Notes: generated from the letters alone by a model not told the origin. A stretch of DNA of 64,000 bases from Leptodontidium sp. MPI-SDFR-AT-0119 (GCA_020726505.1 JAHLEZ010000020.1:434001-498000); one strand, 5' to 3'; shown: positions 10,860 through 21,866, counted from the stretch's first letter. Numbers and translations are program-made.

Positions 10860-11712
10860 TCATGAACCACCCCTCTCAACCCTCCAGCCTTTGTATACCT
10901 CCTCCTCTTCTTTTTCCTTCTCTTCCCTCTTTTCCGCTTCCCCTCTCTCCCCCATCCCTCCAGTTCTAACAACGCCAGGTTTCCCCACAAACTTCTCCCA
11001 CGGGAAAACAAGCACAAACTCTCTACCCCTCTCCCCATCCCCCGTCCTCGCTTCACAAATACACCTCAAAATCTCCTCTTCTCTCCTCCTCCAGCCTCTC
11101 TCTGCCCGCTCACAACTCTCAGCACCACTTTCAGAGTCCTCAGGCCGTCCAACGAGCGTAAGGTGTCCCACATAGACATCCAATCAACGATATCGTGTAG
11201 AGGCGTGTAGCCGCGTGATTCTAAATTGACGATGTAAAAGTCCGTCATGGTGGGGAGGGCGGGGAGCGGGTATATGGTGTTGATTGCGCGAAGGAGGGAG
11301 AGGGTGCTGGGTTAGAGAGAGGTAGTTAGGGCGTGGTAGGTAGATAGGTTAGGGATGTAGAATATTGAGGTTGTGAACATGAGGGAGTGGGATTCGGCGT
11401 AACTAGGCGGTGTTAGTCTTCTTTATTCTTGGATTTATGAGTCTGTGAGATTTTGGGTGGTGGTTTGAATGAGGTGGGAGTTGGGAATGGGAGGAAGAGT
11501 TACGTTTGTCTACACATGAGGAGGAGAGAGATGAGATTGTGATTTGGCAAGGGTTGTGTTAAGATGAGTTTGTCCGTTGATGCTGATACGTCGAGATGGA
11601 TGTCTTGATTTCCCATGGAGAAGGTCCAGATCTGGGTTCGAATCTCGAGGGGGAGTACGCTGAGCAAGGAGGATCCTGACTGAAAAGCCGTCGGTAGGGA
11701 TGTTGGCTCCAT
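10860..11712 (-). pseudogene. 2EXR-type protein, disrupted
   Basis: The N-terminus (from the ATG at 11712) carries the signature of fungal 2EXR/F-box-like proteins: LLSVLPLEIRTQIWTF and later LMCRQTYAES across a 101-bp intron (11503-11403, GTAACT..CTAG). After SIFYIPNLSTYHALTTSL there is an in-frame TAA (11314-11312), then the same frame continues with STLSLLRAINTIYPLPALP. Near 11085-11110 the frame shifts: the end of the family-like pattern (FVLVFPWEKF, KGWRVERGG) is in another frame and stops at 10860. One nonsense and one frameshift argue for a pseudogene. The TAA could derive from CAA by one transition. What it did is unknown; many such proteins occur per leotiomycete genome. Confidence 0.6.
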
Positions 11713-12562
11713 TCTCTTGCTTGTAAGTAAATATCATTCAGCGAACGTAGCTTAGAGAAGTCACAAGTAATGTATGCTTGAAGATGAGGGGAGTTGATGT
11801 GATCTCGGAAGCGAGATGTCGATGGGACTGTGATAGTGACAGTGAAAGGTGTGATGGCGAACCTCTTGCAAGTAGGTGATAAACGCAGTTCTCATCGGAG
11901 CCGAATAAAGGGCGAAGAGTCCGATTCCAAGAAACCCTCTAGATTATTAGGTAGTCAAAGCTTGAAACCAAATGGTTAAAGTAAATTGTCTTAGTCCGAC
12001 AACTCGCTTGATTTGTACGGGCAATTCGAATTCTCCAAGCCAGCGAGCAGAAAGCTGTGACGAACATCACAATCACGCTAAGCAGAGGAGTCAAGTAGAA
12101 AGGAAATATGCTCATACATCCTAACCAGAAGTATTTCCATCGTTTTGAATTAGATACTGGTATGGTGGAGCGGGTAAAGACGGGGGCGGATCTCCGTTGC
12201 TGCCTTCCTCACCAAATTGCCATTGGCTGTCACAATGCGAGGGAAGATATGAGGGATAGAAAGCGTTCGGTATTTGTAACAACTTGTCAACGGCGTAAAC
12301 GAAAATGGAAGTGCATGTTGATAGTCCTCATTGACAGCTCAGTCCTAACTACTTGAAGCGTAGGATGAAGAAAAAGCTAGCGTTCTATCACAGCCTTGCA
12401 AGTGCCCTACTGGTCTAGGTCCACGAGGGCTGAGTACATCTAGGACTGAAGTAGATTTTGAGCAGATTTCAAGACCAAAGGAATCCGTAAAAAGACGTGA
12501 AACTGCAGTATATGGACATCGATCTGCTTGCGCTGTTAAGCGTGGGTATTAAGATGCAAGCA
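11713..12562. other. Intergenic region, no gene seen
   Basis: It holds the upstream region of the 2EXR pseudogene and the 3' flank of QRI7. An 82-codon open frame at 12108-12356 has no protein-like character. Confidence 0.45.
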
Positions 12563-13915
12563 CTACTCAGGAACGGCCTTCTCCCATCCATCGACACCCA
12601 AGATCCCACCATCTTCAGCCTTAGGATCAATCGCCCACTTCCTGATTGCCATAGCTTCTAGACTCGTCCTCCACCCCGCTTCATACATCTCGATTCCGGT
12701 CCAAGCTATCATGGCAGCATTGTCCGTGCAGAACTTCGGTGGTGGGAAAACAAGCCTGATATTCTTATGTCCATTCGCATCCAGAATCGCCCTTAGAATA
12801 GTTTTCAGGAACTGGTTGCTTGCCACCCCACCAGAAACAACAAGGGTATTAACCTTGATCTTGGGTTTCTCAAGCGCAAAAAGAACTCGAGACGCAAGAT
12901 GCTCAAATGCTACCATCATAGTTACTCGTGCTAAGACTTGACGCTGAACATCGTCCATTTCTGGAGCCCGCTCGATGATCCGCTTCACTGATGTGCCAAT
13001 TCCGGAATATGTGAACGAATCCGCGTATTTCCTTGCACCTTCTGGTCCTGGTGTTGAGTATGGTGGCAAGAGTTTCCAGTCATAGATCTGAACGACTACT
13101 TGCCGTGGACTGCCAAAAGACTTGGGAGGAGTATAATTGAAGTCTGCATTGGCTTCTGGGAAGGCGAACCGTTCCAGCAGACGGCCGTACATAACATCAG
13201 TTGCACCTTCTAGGTAAGATAGTGGTAGTATATCCCGGGCACATTTATCAATCATATCCCCAATTGCCATATCGGTTGTGTTTGCCAGTATTTCGTGGTT
13301 GCAGAGAGACTGGGAGTGAACCAGCATGGTATGCCCACCAGAGACGAGCAACGTCAAAAACGGAAACTCTGGATCTTGCCCTTCCAACCCTTCCTTTCCC
13401 GCGTCCAAAGCAGATACAAGCCGTGGTGTCAGAGCGTGTCCTTGCATGTGGTTGACACCCATGAAGGGAATCTGCCATGCCACAGCCAATCCCTTCGCAG
13501 TATCGACTCCCGTTATAAGACTTGCTCGCATGCCTGGACCGCGGGTTGCCGTTACGAAATCGGGTTTCTTGCGCAAGTTGATCCCATGTTCGCCCTTCAC
13601 TATAATCGCATTCTCCAGAGACTCGATCGATTCTTGGATGGGCAAACTCTGCAGAGCTCGATTGACGAGGCTGGAGAGAGTCTTCTGATGGGAAACATGT
13701 GCTTCGATCGGATGCACGCCACCATATGCTCGATTGTCAGATGTGATCTTCTCGTTGAAGTAGAGGGTGGCAGAATTGTTCGGGTGCTTTTCCAGTACAG
13801 CTACGCTGGTATCATCGCAGGACGTTTCGATGGCGAGAGTAAGCAAGGTCCGACGCTGCAGCCATGATTTCGTCGGGAATCTGAAGCGCCTGATTAGAAG
13901 ACAGGATGGCCTCAT
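12563..13915 (-). CDS. QRI7: tRNA N6-threonylcarbamoyladenosine transferase, mitochondrial (Qri7/OSGEPL1)
   Basis: A TsaD/Kae1/Qri7-family enzyme of 450 aa in one exon. It transfers the threonylcarbamoyl group to A37 of mitochondrial ANN-decoding tRNAs. Family motifs appear in order: ETSCDDTSVAVL near residue 32, a conserved HVSHQKTL, TRGPGMRASL, the metal-binding HMQGHAL, VSGGHTML, the IGDMIDKCARDIL helix, FTYSGIGTS, VSGGVASNQFL and CTDNAAMIAWTG. The N-terminus is rich in Arg and hydroxylated or hydrophobic residues without acids (MRPSCLLIRRFRF...), as expected for mitochondrial import; this separates it from cytosolic Kae1. I use the ATG at 13915; the preceding codon is TTG. No key residue appears missing, and this is the clearest housekeeping gene in the window. 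Confidence 0.93.
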   Translation of the reverse strand: MRPSCLLIRRFRFPTKSWLQRRTLLTLAIETSCDDTSVAVLEKHPNNSATLYFNEKITSDNRAYGGVHPIEAHVSHQKTLSSLVNRALQSLPIQESIESLENAIIVKGEHGINLRKKPDFVTATRGPGMRASLITGVDTAKGLAVAWQIPFMGVNHMQGHALTPRLVSALDAGKEGLEGQDPEFPFLTLLVSGGHTMLVHSQSLCNHEILANTTDMAIGDMIDKCARDILPLSYLEGATDVMYGRLLERFAFPEANADFNYTPPKSFGSPRQVVVQIYDWKLLPPYSTPGPEGARKYADSFTYSGIGTSVKRIIERAPEMDDVQRQVLARVTMMVAFEHLASRVLFALEKPKIKVNTLVVSGGVASNQFLKTILRAILDANGHKNIRLVFPPPKFCTDNAAMIAWTGIEMYEAGWRTSLEAMAIRKWAIDPKAEDGGILGVDGWEKAVPE

Positions 13916-16059
13916 CAAGCTGGGGGGATTGATGGAGGTGAGGATAGATTATTGTTGACTGTGAAAGCAGAAAACGAGAAGGATTCTGGAGAGAAATGCT
14001 TCAGCCACGCAAAGGTTCAATGCCGCTGCACAGCCACTGGGAGCTCTGCGCCACTGCAACATCATCAACCCCCTCAACCTTCAAGCATCTGTATCTTTCC
14101 CAAGACCAGAGCAGTATCGTTCAAATGTTCGGGCAGTGATACTACTGACACTAGCATAATCTCCTCTGACAGCTCGAGCTATTCGGAATATCGGTACGGC
14201 CCTCTGTCACCAATTGGCATGTCACGAACAAAATGTTTTCCTCTTCCATGTGTTGAGGACGAAGGACGAAGGAGGAAGAAGGTTACAGAAACCCAATGCT
14301 CACAAGGAAATAGTTGAAGACATTGGACATCCAGTAGGAGTATAATTCCTCAGAGTACTCAGTCGACACCAGTTCCTCTCAGACAGACCGAGAACGGCAG
14401 CAAAACTCTGGTCCACAGCAACAAGAGATCTCAAGATGCGCCATCCTCCAGCAGGCTTTTCATCCCACGACGTTTAGGACACGGGATCTGGGGGCAAAGG
14501 CAAAAGCGAAAACTAAGAAAAATCCTGCCCATCGAGTCCTCATCTTGCTCCAACAAATCGCCCTACTGAGTAGCGGAGGAGGAGTCCACGTTACAACAGA
14601 CAAATTTCTCACCCACGCTCTCGTCAGATACTTCCTGATATGTACCTAGGTATTCAACACGATTCACTTACCCACAATGAAACAGCCACCAGAGAGCTAT
14701 TCTGTACTAAAAATCCATGAAACATTTCTACCATCGCTCCGCGGCCGAGCTTGGGAGGAGCCAAGTCGCACCTTCGACTCTGAGGCCGGGACCCCACGTT
14801 CAGATCAAATTAGGAGAATTGGCATCGTGTCTCAAAGCTTCATACGACGTCTATCGCTTCAGTTGTCCGATAGCTAAACTTTCGCTGTTCTGCCTTGTCG
14901 CAGCATTGTTCCTGCTTAGTGCAATTAACGACTCTCATTGGTACTGTGAAGATTTCTGCCTTACCGGCAGACTGATTCTCTTTATTCACTGGCCAATATC
15001 GTCCTTGTGCCCTCAATATCGGCTCTTGATCTCGCCACTCAACTGGGCCTTTGTGGGTTGGGAGGTTTCTACTCACTCGGATTCATGTTTCCCGTTTCTA
15101 TAGGGGACAGCCACAGTGGCTCAAAAATCTAGTCTCTCGAATGAAGGTCCTGATATCCCCGCTTGAGCAAAAGAGTTGGCAAACCGCTGAATGGGTACGA
15201 ATGGGAGGGTTTCTTTGATTCTGATGGCGAGTCCTTCATCACTGCACACATGTTCTCTAAGAATGAGGGACTCGATACTCTCGGTTTCGGTCGCACCGTT
15301 CCAGCGTGAAGTAGCACACTTCACGACATCCACAACTTGCATCTGCTTCGACCCACGCAGTCTGAAGGGAGGACGTAGGGGGAAAATGGTTGGGGATTCT
15401 GACGCTCAATAATTTTGAAGCTCAAAGACGCTAGTAACATTTGGACACTCAGGAATGTGTGATGTACTAATTCAAATGGATGACACAGAAGCCGAATCTG
15501 CTAAGCAGTTCAACATTCATCTCTCATCCGATTCTACCTTTGCATTGAACAACAACCAACAGGTCCTACTGTCAGGTGATTACAACATCGATATCAATAG
15601 TACTTCTATGCCAAGCCAAACCGTCATCCTGATCACGGACCCAGCGTTGCATCCGCGACATTTCCATAAAAGAAATACAATCATACTTCATCTTCTAAGA
15701 AGCCGCAGTCGTCCTAAATGCAGTACCTTTCGACTCATATCCGATGTCATATGATTCTGGGTGGATCTCGTTCTCGTTGAATTGAGCCAAATGCAACGCT
15801 AGACGCTAGGATCTGAGCACAGCCTCCAAGGACTGTACAGCCTCGCCAGGCAGTCACACATCCTCGCTGATCACCAACAAGACCATGTATAACTCTTCCC
15901 ATTCCTCAAGAACTCCAGCTCAATAACAATCCAGCAGGTAAGAATCAATCGAGTCACAGACTATAGTTCAAAATCGAGAGAGTTGCAGAAACCAACTCTA
16001 TTGACGTCATCCAAGGCTGAAGCCTCGCCCCTCACAACCACCCATCAGCAACCATCACG
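13916..16059. other. Intergenic region, mostly without genes
   Basis: Apart from the weak candidate at 15455-15754, I see no gene. Open frames at 13952-14317 and 14677-15103 lack domains; the first begins only at a TTG. Confidence 0.45.
15455..15754 (+). CDS. Possible small hypothetical protein (99 aa)
   Basis: An ATG-started frame beginning MCDVLIQMDDTEAESAKQ whose first 75 residues have balanced, protein-like composition (acidic, then Asn- and Ser-rich). There is no recognised domain, signal peptide or membrane segment. It may be a chance frame or one exon of a larger gene. Confidence 0.25.
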   Translation: MCDVLIQMDDTEAESAKQFNIHLSSDSTFALNNNQQVLLSGDYNIDINSTSMPSQTVILITDPALHPRHFHKRNTIILHLLRSRSRPKCSTFRLISDVI

Positions 16060-16881
16060 ATGAACTCTCAATACCCCCACGAGAAGTCCTCCTCGCAAGA
16101 GAAGGGCATCCAGCAACCAAATGAAACATCCTTCACTCTCGCCCCAGCATACACACCCTTCCGTACAGCCTTCGCATCCGTCTCCCTCCACCGCAGCGAC
16201 CGCATCCGACTCCTCTCCTTCCCCCAGTGCGAAATCGACGGTCTCCGCACCGTGATTAAGACAACTTACCCCAAAGGTCTCCAAGCGGAACAAAAATACG
16301 GCGGGTCTCACGAGTTCAAACTATACGGAAATCCATGGTACGGCCAGTCGTCTGACGCGATATGTTCGCGTGTCGTGATGAGAGAGGTGCTTGCGTATCT
16401 ATTCTCCGTGGGATGGATTTTGCATGCTAGTACGGATGTGAGCAAGAAACAGATGGATAAAGATACGTTGTTCTTCCGGAAACAGCAGCAATCTCCTCCA
16501 GTTAGCGAGTGGATTGCGATCTCATTCAACAAAAGCGATCGACTGCGTCTTATTGGCGCGGACGAGCAGTTGCGGTCTGCATTCAAGGATTTGTTGGCTG
16601 GGATGAGGTTGCTGCAGACAGATTGTGGATGGAAAGATCGTACGCTGAATGCGTGGGAGTTTAAGATTAATGGGTATCCGTGGTGGGCTACGGGCGAGGA
16701 GACGATGAGTACGAGGTTGTTGTTGATGAGGATGTTGGAGTGTTTGGAGGGGTTTGGATGGAGTCTGTATGCGAGTATTGATCAGAATACTAGTAGTGGG
16801 AATGATACTAGTGAGACGGACACTTGGTATTGTGTTAGGGAGAAGGGGTGGGTTCCGGGAAGTGCAGTATTTCATCGATGA
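16060..16881 (+). CDS. Hypothetical protein with two copies of an unnamed domain (273 aa)
   Basis: Single-exon gene with a clean start (CACGATGAAC). Two related units make up most of the protein. Unit 1 (about residues 45-150) runs FASVSLHRSDRIRLLSF, EFKLYGNPWYG, SRVVMREVLAYLFSVGWILHAS. Unit 2 (about 160-260) runs WIAISFNKSDRLRLIGA, EFKINGYPWWA, TRLLLMRMLECLEGFGWSLYAS. The shared pattern is a SDR(I/L)RL strand, an E-F-K-(L/I)-x-G-(N/Y)-P-W core and a terminal helix ending GW-x-L-x-A-S. I believe similar proteins occur in other leotiomycetes but cannot name the family. There is no signal peptide or membrane segment. Confidence 0.75.
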   Translation: MNSQYPHEKSSSQEKGIQQPNETSFTLAPAYTPFRTAFASVSLHRSDRIRLLSFPQCEIDGLRTVIKTTYPKGLQAEQKYGGSHEFKLYGNPWYGQSSDAICSRVVMREVLAYLFSVGWILHASTDVSKKQMDKDTLFFRKQQQSPPVSEWIAISFNKSDRLRLIGADEQLRSAFKDLLAGMRLLQTDCGWKDRTLNAWEFKINGYPWWATGEETMSTRLLLMRMLECLEGFGWSLYASIDQNTSSGNDTSETDTWYCVREKGWVPGSAVFHR

Positions 16882-17322
16882 TTGGGAATGGGTTGAAGTT
16901 CGGATCTGGTGTTAATGACCTTCACGGCGTTTTGGGCTGGGAATGTCCAGTTGACATGGCCGTTAAGTTTCTACCTTTTATTCTCAGATGGGTGAATTTT
17001 GTGATTGCTTCGAATCGTGCTGCCACTAGGCTGAAGCCATTCATATATTTCCTATCTTGGCCGTGATGATTCCCATTCAGACAGACAAATCACAGCTTGA
17101 TATCCAGCGAGAACCCTTACTTGGATACATATAGCCCCTCTTCTTTCCAAGATCATCTCACAATTTCTTGCAGTTTACACTGGTGTTCTTGAACAAACAC
17201 ACCACACAACAAATCAACGGCTTTAAAAAGAAAAAGCAGCTCAACGCACTATCTAGCCGACATTTGACACTTCAAATGATATCCACACCGCTACAAGTTT
17301 ACAATTCACTGCCTTCAACTCA

Positions 17323-17820
17323 ATGTCCTCTTCACACGACCCCGTCGAAACTTCTCCCATTATGACCGACCTCCTCCCACCCGCCTACCAACCAACTGAA
17401 CACGACCCAACACTCTCCCCCCGCTCCCCACTCAACACAAACACCACCATCACTACCTTCTATCCATCCTGCAGACCAACCCCCCTTACCAGATCCTCCA
17501 CACCTCCCCCACCACCCCTTGACTCCCCACAAACCTCAAAACCACTCAAAGCTCTCCACCCACGACACGTCCTAACCGAACACCTAACCGCATCTCTCGT
17601 CTGGGCTGCGCAAATAACGATCCCAGGACTAGTCGAGAAGATGAAAGAGGAGCTCTTAGCACAGCGGAAGATACGAATGGCGAAGTCGAAGGACTGGGTT
17701 TATGTTGCTGGGTATGACGTGCTGGACATTGTTGATCGGTGGGAGGGGATGATGGGTGGTGGGTTTGTGGAGGATGGTGAGAATTGTGGGGAAAGGAAGG
17801 GTAGTTGCTGTAGTCGCTGA
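17323..17820 (+). CDS. Hypothetical protein, proline-rich N-terminus (165 aa)
   Basis: The start is ATG at 17323 behind a CA-rich leader. Residues 1-75 are Pro/Ser/Thr-rich and probably disordered. Residues 75-150 look folded: ALHPRHVLTEHLTASLVWAA, then GLVEKMKEELLAQRKIRM, then WVYVAGYDVLDIVDRWE. It ends with a Gly- and Cys-containing tail. Codon use is strongly biased to C in the first half, as in neighbouring small genes. Function unknown. Confidence 0.55.
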   Translation: MSSSHDPVETSPIMTDLLPPAYQPTEHDPTLSPRSPLNTNTTITTFYPSCRPTPLTRSSTPPPPPLDSPQTSKPLKALHPRHVLTEHLTASLVWAAQITIPGLVEKMKEELLAQRKIRMAKSKDWVYVAGYDVLDIVDRWEGMMGGGFVEDGENCGERKGSCCSR

Positions 17821-18198
17821 TTGTTCTCCTCTTTTGGGAGCTGTGGTGTGATCGGAGGAGGGTGATTTGGTTTTTTTTTCTGATCGATACTCTCATATGG
17901 GAAAGGAATTTAGTGTAAAGCATGATTTTGGGATTTGATGTGGATTGCTTATTCTGGCGTTTCTCGCTTTAGTTGTTATGGGAGGCGAGTATCGAGATCT
18001 CTTCCAAGAATGACAATATTATGGCTGTTTCACTATCCAGATACCTGGAAATCGTTAAAGGTGAGTTTGTGGTAGCATCCATTGCCAGAACTGTAAGCAA
18101 AATTCTTCAAGTCCAAGTCTAAGACCAGCTCAGATTCTTTACTCAAACGACTATCCCTCAGTGTCCCTACCATAAAGGAAACGACATTGACAATACAT

Positions 18199-18900
18199 TT
18201 ACCGATACCGCCTCCTCTCCCTCTCACAGTCCCTACACCCACCCTTCTCCCTCTCGCATTCACTACATCCTCCACCCCCTCCTCTACTTCCACCTTCACC
18301 TCGACCACCAGCCCTCCCAGCCTCCTCTCTCCCCTGCATCCCCGCCCCAGCCCACTCAGCAATAGCCGCCAAGACAAGCTGGTCGTTAACAAGATACGTC
18401 GCGCTCGAAGGCAAGAATACAATTTTCTGTTGTAGCGCGAGAGTGTCCATTAGAGATTGGGCTGCCGGAAGCGAGACGCTCATGTTGTATGCTACAGCTG
18501 CCAGGAGGTCGGATGGGGTGATGCGGCCTGGTTGGAGGGTGGCTGTGTGTGCTTGTTGCTGCTGCTGTTGTTGTGGAATGGGTTGGAAGTTAGGGAATTG
18601 TGCCTGGCTTTATGGGTAGGGAGGGTTTGGGGGCTGTTGAGGTTGTTGTGGGTTGAAGAGTTGTTGTTGCTGTTGGAGTTGCGGAGCGAATGGGTTTACT
18701 TGTTGTATGTTTGGTAGGAGGAGGTTTAGTTGTTGAAGATTCGGTTGTTGTTGCATGGTTGGTTGCTGTATTTGCTGAGGCTGCTGTGGGAAGATCACGT
18801 TGGGTGTAAAACCAGCGTTTAGAGGTTGCTGAGGCGCAGCATTTGGTCGAAATCCTCGTTCAGAAAATAGACCTGAGGCTCGCGGGAATCCCGGAAGCAT
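18199..18900 (-). pseudogene. Gln-rich protein with one in-frame stop (or a removable 96-nt intron)
   Basis: From ATG at 18900 (MLPGFPRASGLFS) the frame is rich in Gln, Asn and Pro up to a TAA at 18612-18610. The same frame then continues, with Q-runs, through LQPGRITPSDLLAAVAYNMS and a folded-looking segment to a stop at 18199. Read through, it would be 233 residues. Two readings are possible. The TAA may be a CAA mutated by one transition. Or an in-frame 96-nt intron (GTAAAC donor after NIQQ, acceptor GCCAG just after the TAA) removes it, though the branch site is poor and the 'intron' itself encodes Q-rich sequence. Another frame (ending 18033) looks protein-like at its end, so the 3' structure is uncertain. 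Confidence 0.45.
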
Positions 18901-19318
18901 TCGAATGTTCTAGATTGGGCCTGTCTTTGTCTGGATTTGTGTACGTGTCTGTGCGTACTTGCGGAGTGGAAATATGTGGAGTTTGATGAGAACAGGAAGA
19001 GTTTCTAACATTTTGCCAGAAATAAAGTGAGTATAAATAGCCATCAGGTGGCGTTAGATGTATGGATACGGGTTTGGGAATGAACCTGCCCGGGAGCGGA
19101 AGAGATGTCCTTTCTTCAGATATAGAGCATTGATTGTAAGAGGCATATGTTCCAAGTGATTGTCCCAACTTTGAATCAGCAACGCCTTACATCTCCTATA
19201 AATATCCAGCAAACTTCTCCCTTGAAATGTATTTCCTTCCTCTCTAAACCCCGCAGGAATATCTCTACCATCATCAGACATCAAGAAACACTTCAAGACC
19301 GTTCAGACAACGCACACC

Positions 19319-20023
19319 ATGAATCCTAACATTCCGATTCCCACTACTCCACTAGACAACTCTCAATATCCCAGAGACTATTTCACATCTCCAACATCAA
19401 GTCAGCTTGGAATATCTTCCCTAGATCATTACTTCCAACAAGCTTCTAGCCTATTTCAATCCCTTCCTCTTGGTGTTCCGCCTAAGAACTCTCAGCAGAC
19501 CTGCTGTGCCGAAAAATCACCCTGTCCCTTCGACTACCCACAGGAGACAGATCCCCGCGACCTACTTTCTTCCCTTTTTCATAATACACAGCTTCGACAA
19601 TCGTCTTTGTTCTCGTCGCGTCAACCTTGGTGCCTTTTCTCAAACGCCCATTCACTGAATCCTTACATATTATACGCAAAATACCGTCCAGGCCATCCAC
19701 CGCCACCCACCATTCTGTTCACGGACCTCATCGACGCCCTCATGTGGAAGCACCATATCTTCACTGCGGACGCTCATAGTGTGAGTCGGGGATTCATGAA
19801 GCGAGGAACGATTCTTGTGGAACATGACAATTATTCGCTCGTTGTATATGAACCCTTTATCCAGGATACTATTACTGAATACGACAGTCGTCAGAAGCTT
19901 GACGAGTGGAAACAAGGGGTACTTGACCGTATGGAGAGTAGGAGAAAATTGGTTGAGGATATGGTGAGAAAGAGTGAAGAAGAAGAGGAAGATCACGGAG
20001 ATGACGAGGATGAACAGGGCTAA
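19319..20023 (+). CDS. Hypothetical protein with acidic coiled C-terminus (234 aa)
   Basis: Start at ATG 19319 (CACACCATGAAT). The N-terminal 100 residues are Pro/Ser-rich. The middle (YRPGHPPPPTILFTDLIDAL, SVSRGFMKRGTILVEHDNYS) looks folded. The end is a charged helix (KLDEWKQGVLDRMESRRKLV) running into an acidic tail (SEEEEEDHGDDEDEQG). No family recognised. The reading frame is intact and the start context is good, so I take it as a real lineage-specific gene. Confidence 0.55.
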   Translation: MNPNIPIPTTPLDNSQYPRDYFTSPTSSQLGISSLDHYFQQASSLFQSLPLGVPPKNSQQTCCAEKSPCPFDYPQETDPRDLLSSLFHNTQLRQSSLFSSRQPWCLFSNAHSLNPYILYAKYRPGHPPPPTILFTDLIDALMWKHHIFTADAHSVSRGFMKRGTILVEHDNYSLVVYEPFIQDTITEYDSRQKLDEWKQGVLDRMESRRKLVEDMVRKSEEEEEDHGDDEDEQG

Positions 20024-21446
20024 GATGGCGAAGAGGATGAAAGCAACGATATTAACATAGTCGCAGAGAACATTAACGACCGCCCTGACAAGGTCGACGG
20101 TCAGAAGGAAGCAGGCGGGACTGTGGAGAAAGTCGTTGGTGAGCTTACCCACTGATCTATATCAAGACCGTGGGACATCTTTTGCTATTTTCTATTTCTC
20201 CTGCTCTTATGCGGAGTGTGTTGATAGCTCAGGCATCGTTTTGCAGGATGACATTTTTTGGCAAGGCTTTGAGACGTCAGTTAAACTACGGGCAGGCAAT
20301 GGTTCGAGTTTCCCAGTAACCAACGTATAATTGCATTGCGTCCACTCAGAGTTTCACCCCGTGATGTGACTATGAAGTGTTTTTTTTGAGAGCTTCCAGG
20401 TGATCACTATCACCTTGTGCTCCTTCCAGGTGGAATGTTTCCTGATTGCTATTTTAATAACGCAGCTAGTTGCAACGAATTATTTATTCCTAAAACTAGC
20501 CTTCTGAAGCAACCGGTCTCTTGAAGTCACCTTGTGAGCCACGACTGACTGTGGTCAGCCAGCCAGCTGGGGGTTTGAAGTTGGATAGGGTCTGTGTAGT
20601 TTTCAAACATGCCATGAACATCTACAATTGGTCGCACGTTACTCCTTTTAAATATTTTTGAGAACAGCACGTTTTATGTCTACTTACACCGCACAGAGGG
20701 TATGTAGCGGGTTGGTGGTCTCTTGAAGATGATACAGGAACCTTGAATCTTGATAAACGTTGCCCTCATAAACAACAATGATTTGCTAAATCCTCCTGGT
20801 TATATTAAGGTTAATAGTTTCTCAATAATGGGCACCGTCTTCAACTCAATCATGAAGAGTGCTCAGATTGGTGATTGAACGCTAGCAAAACGTCTACGTT
20901 TCGCCTTCCGTCCAGACTTTGGGTCAAGCCCAACATCACGCTACGAATAATTGGTGCTATTCAAGCGTGTTACTAACAGACATGTGTTTTCCGAGAAGTT
21001 GGCATTAAAGATCTCGTGAATCACCCACCGCCTTCAACGTCACGGCACAGAGGACAAGAGTTCGACACTAGACGTTTGAATAAGAGGTACGGTTCTAATT
21101 AAATTAAAATCGCGGATTCGTATGCATTGTCCATGTATAAGTGGTAAAATGAGTGAATGGCTTTCTCCTACTGCTGACATGCTGACTGGTTCCAACACCC
21201 ACGCTTTCTCGAGAAGTAGCTAATGTGACTATGATTGTTGTGCAGACACACTAAAGATCTACCTTTTTCACTGTACTATATAACCAAATCTGTCTCTCAA
21301 TTTAACTTCCAAGCCATCCTCACCTCAAAACCTTTCACCCTTCTCAACCATCTGGTCAAAGGGGCTCACACTCTCACATAACACCGCTTACAAAATTAAG
21401 ACCTAATTACAAAACACTCAAGCAATAGTCTCGTGCAAAGACCACG
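20024..21446. other. Intergenic region, no gene seen
   Basis: No supported gene. The last 170 bases are the promoter and CA-rich leader of the next gene. A GGTTCGAGTTTCCC near 20300 resembles a tRNA B box but has no partner. Confidence 0.45.
21277..21283 (+). promoter_or_regulatory. TATA box
   Basis: TATATAA lies 164 bases before the ATG at 21447, followed by a C- and A-rich leader as usual for fungal promoters. Confidence 0.5.
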
Positions 21447-21866
21447 ATGTCAACAACAATCTACCCTAAACACCACCCTAAGTACGACGAAGAGAAGCGC
21501 AAACTCGCCTACGTCGAAAACGAGGGTTCACCATCCGACCTAACAATAACAAACTACATGCTTGTCCGGATAATCGAGCACTCCGCAAAAGTCGGCGAGG
21601 AAGAAGCTCGCAAGATGATGAGCGAAATGTACACAGAAAAAGCGATTCGCCTGTGTCGGAAGTCAGGGATATTCGTAGTTGAGGATGAAGAGGCGAAGAA
21701 GATGATCGAGAAATATGAGAATGAGGTTCCGGCGCATAAGTGTGACGATGGAATGGAGTGTATGTGGCCTGAGTGGCGTTGTGGGTGGAAGTTGGAGTTG
21801 GTGGATGGGGTGTGGATGGGTGGGATGCCCGGGAAGGAGATAAGGCCGATTAACCCGGATCTGTAG
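21447..21866 (+). CDS. Small hypothetical charged protein (139 aa)
   Basis: Intact single-exon frame from ATG 21447, preceded by a TATA box. The protein is highly charged, with a predicted helix bundle in the middle (ITNYMLVRIIEHSAKVGEEE, EEAKKMIEKYENEV). A short Cys- and Trp-containing C-terminal segment (HKCDDGMECMWPEWRCGWKL) might bind a metal; that is speculation. No signal peptide, so it is probably intracellular. No known family. Confidence 0.6.
   Translation: MSTTIYPKHHPKYDEEKRKLAYVENEGSPSDLTITNYMLVRIIEHSAKVGEEEARKMMSEMYTEKAIRLCRKSGIFVVEDEEAKKMIEKYENEVPAHKCDDGMECMWPEWRCGWKLELVDGVWMGGMPGKEIRPINPDL

Noticed and set aside
12711..13867. Several plus-strand open frames
   Set aside because: They are antisense shadows of QRI7, which has clear family motifs.
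13952..14317. 121-codon frame next to QRI7
   Set aside because: It starts only at TTG, has no domain and no orthologous pattern that I can see.
18187..18435. Pro/Thr/Ser-rich plus-strand frame
   Set aside because: It is a low-complexity shadow of the minus-strand Gly/Arg/Gln-rich gene.
20295..20325. B-box-like GGTTCGAGTTTCCC
   Set aside because: No matching A box or acceptor stem nearby.
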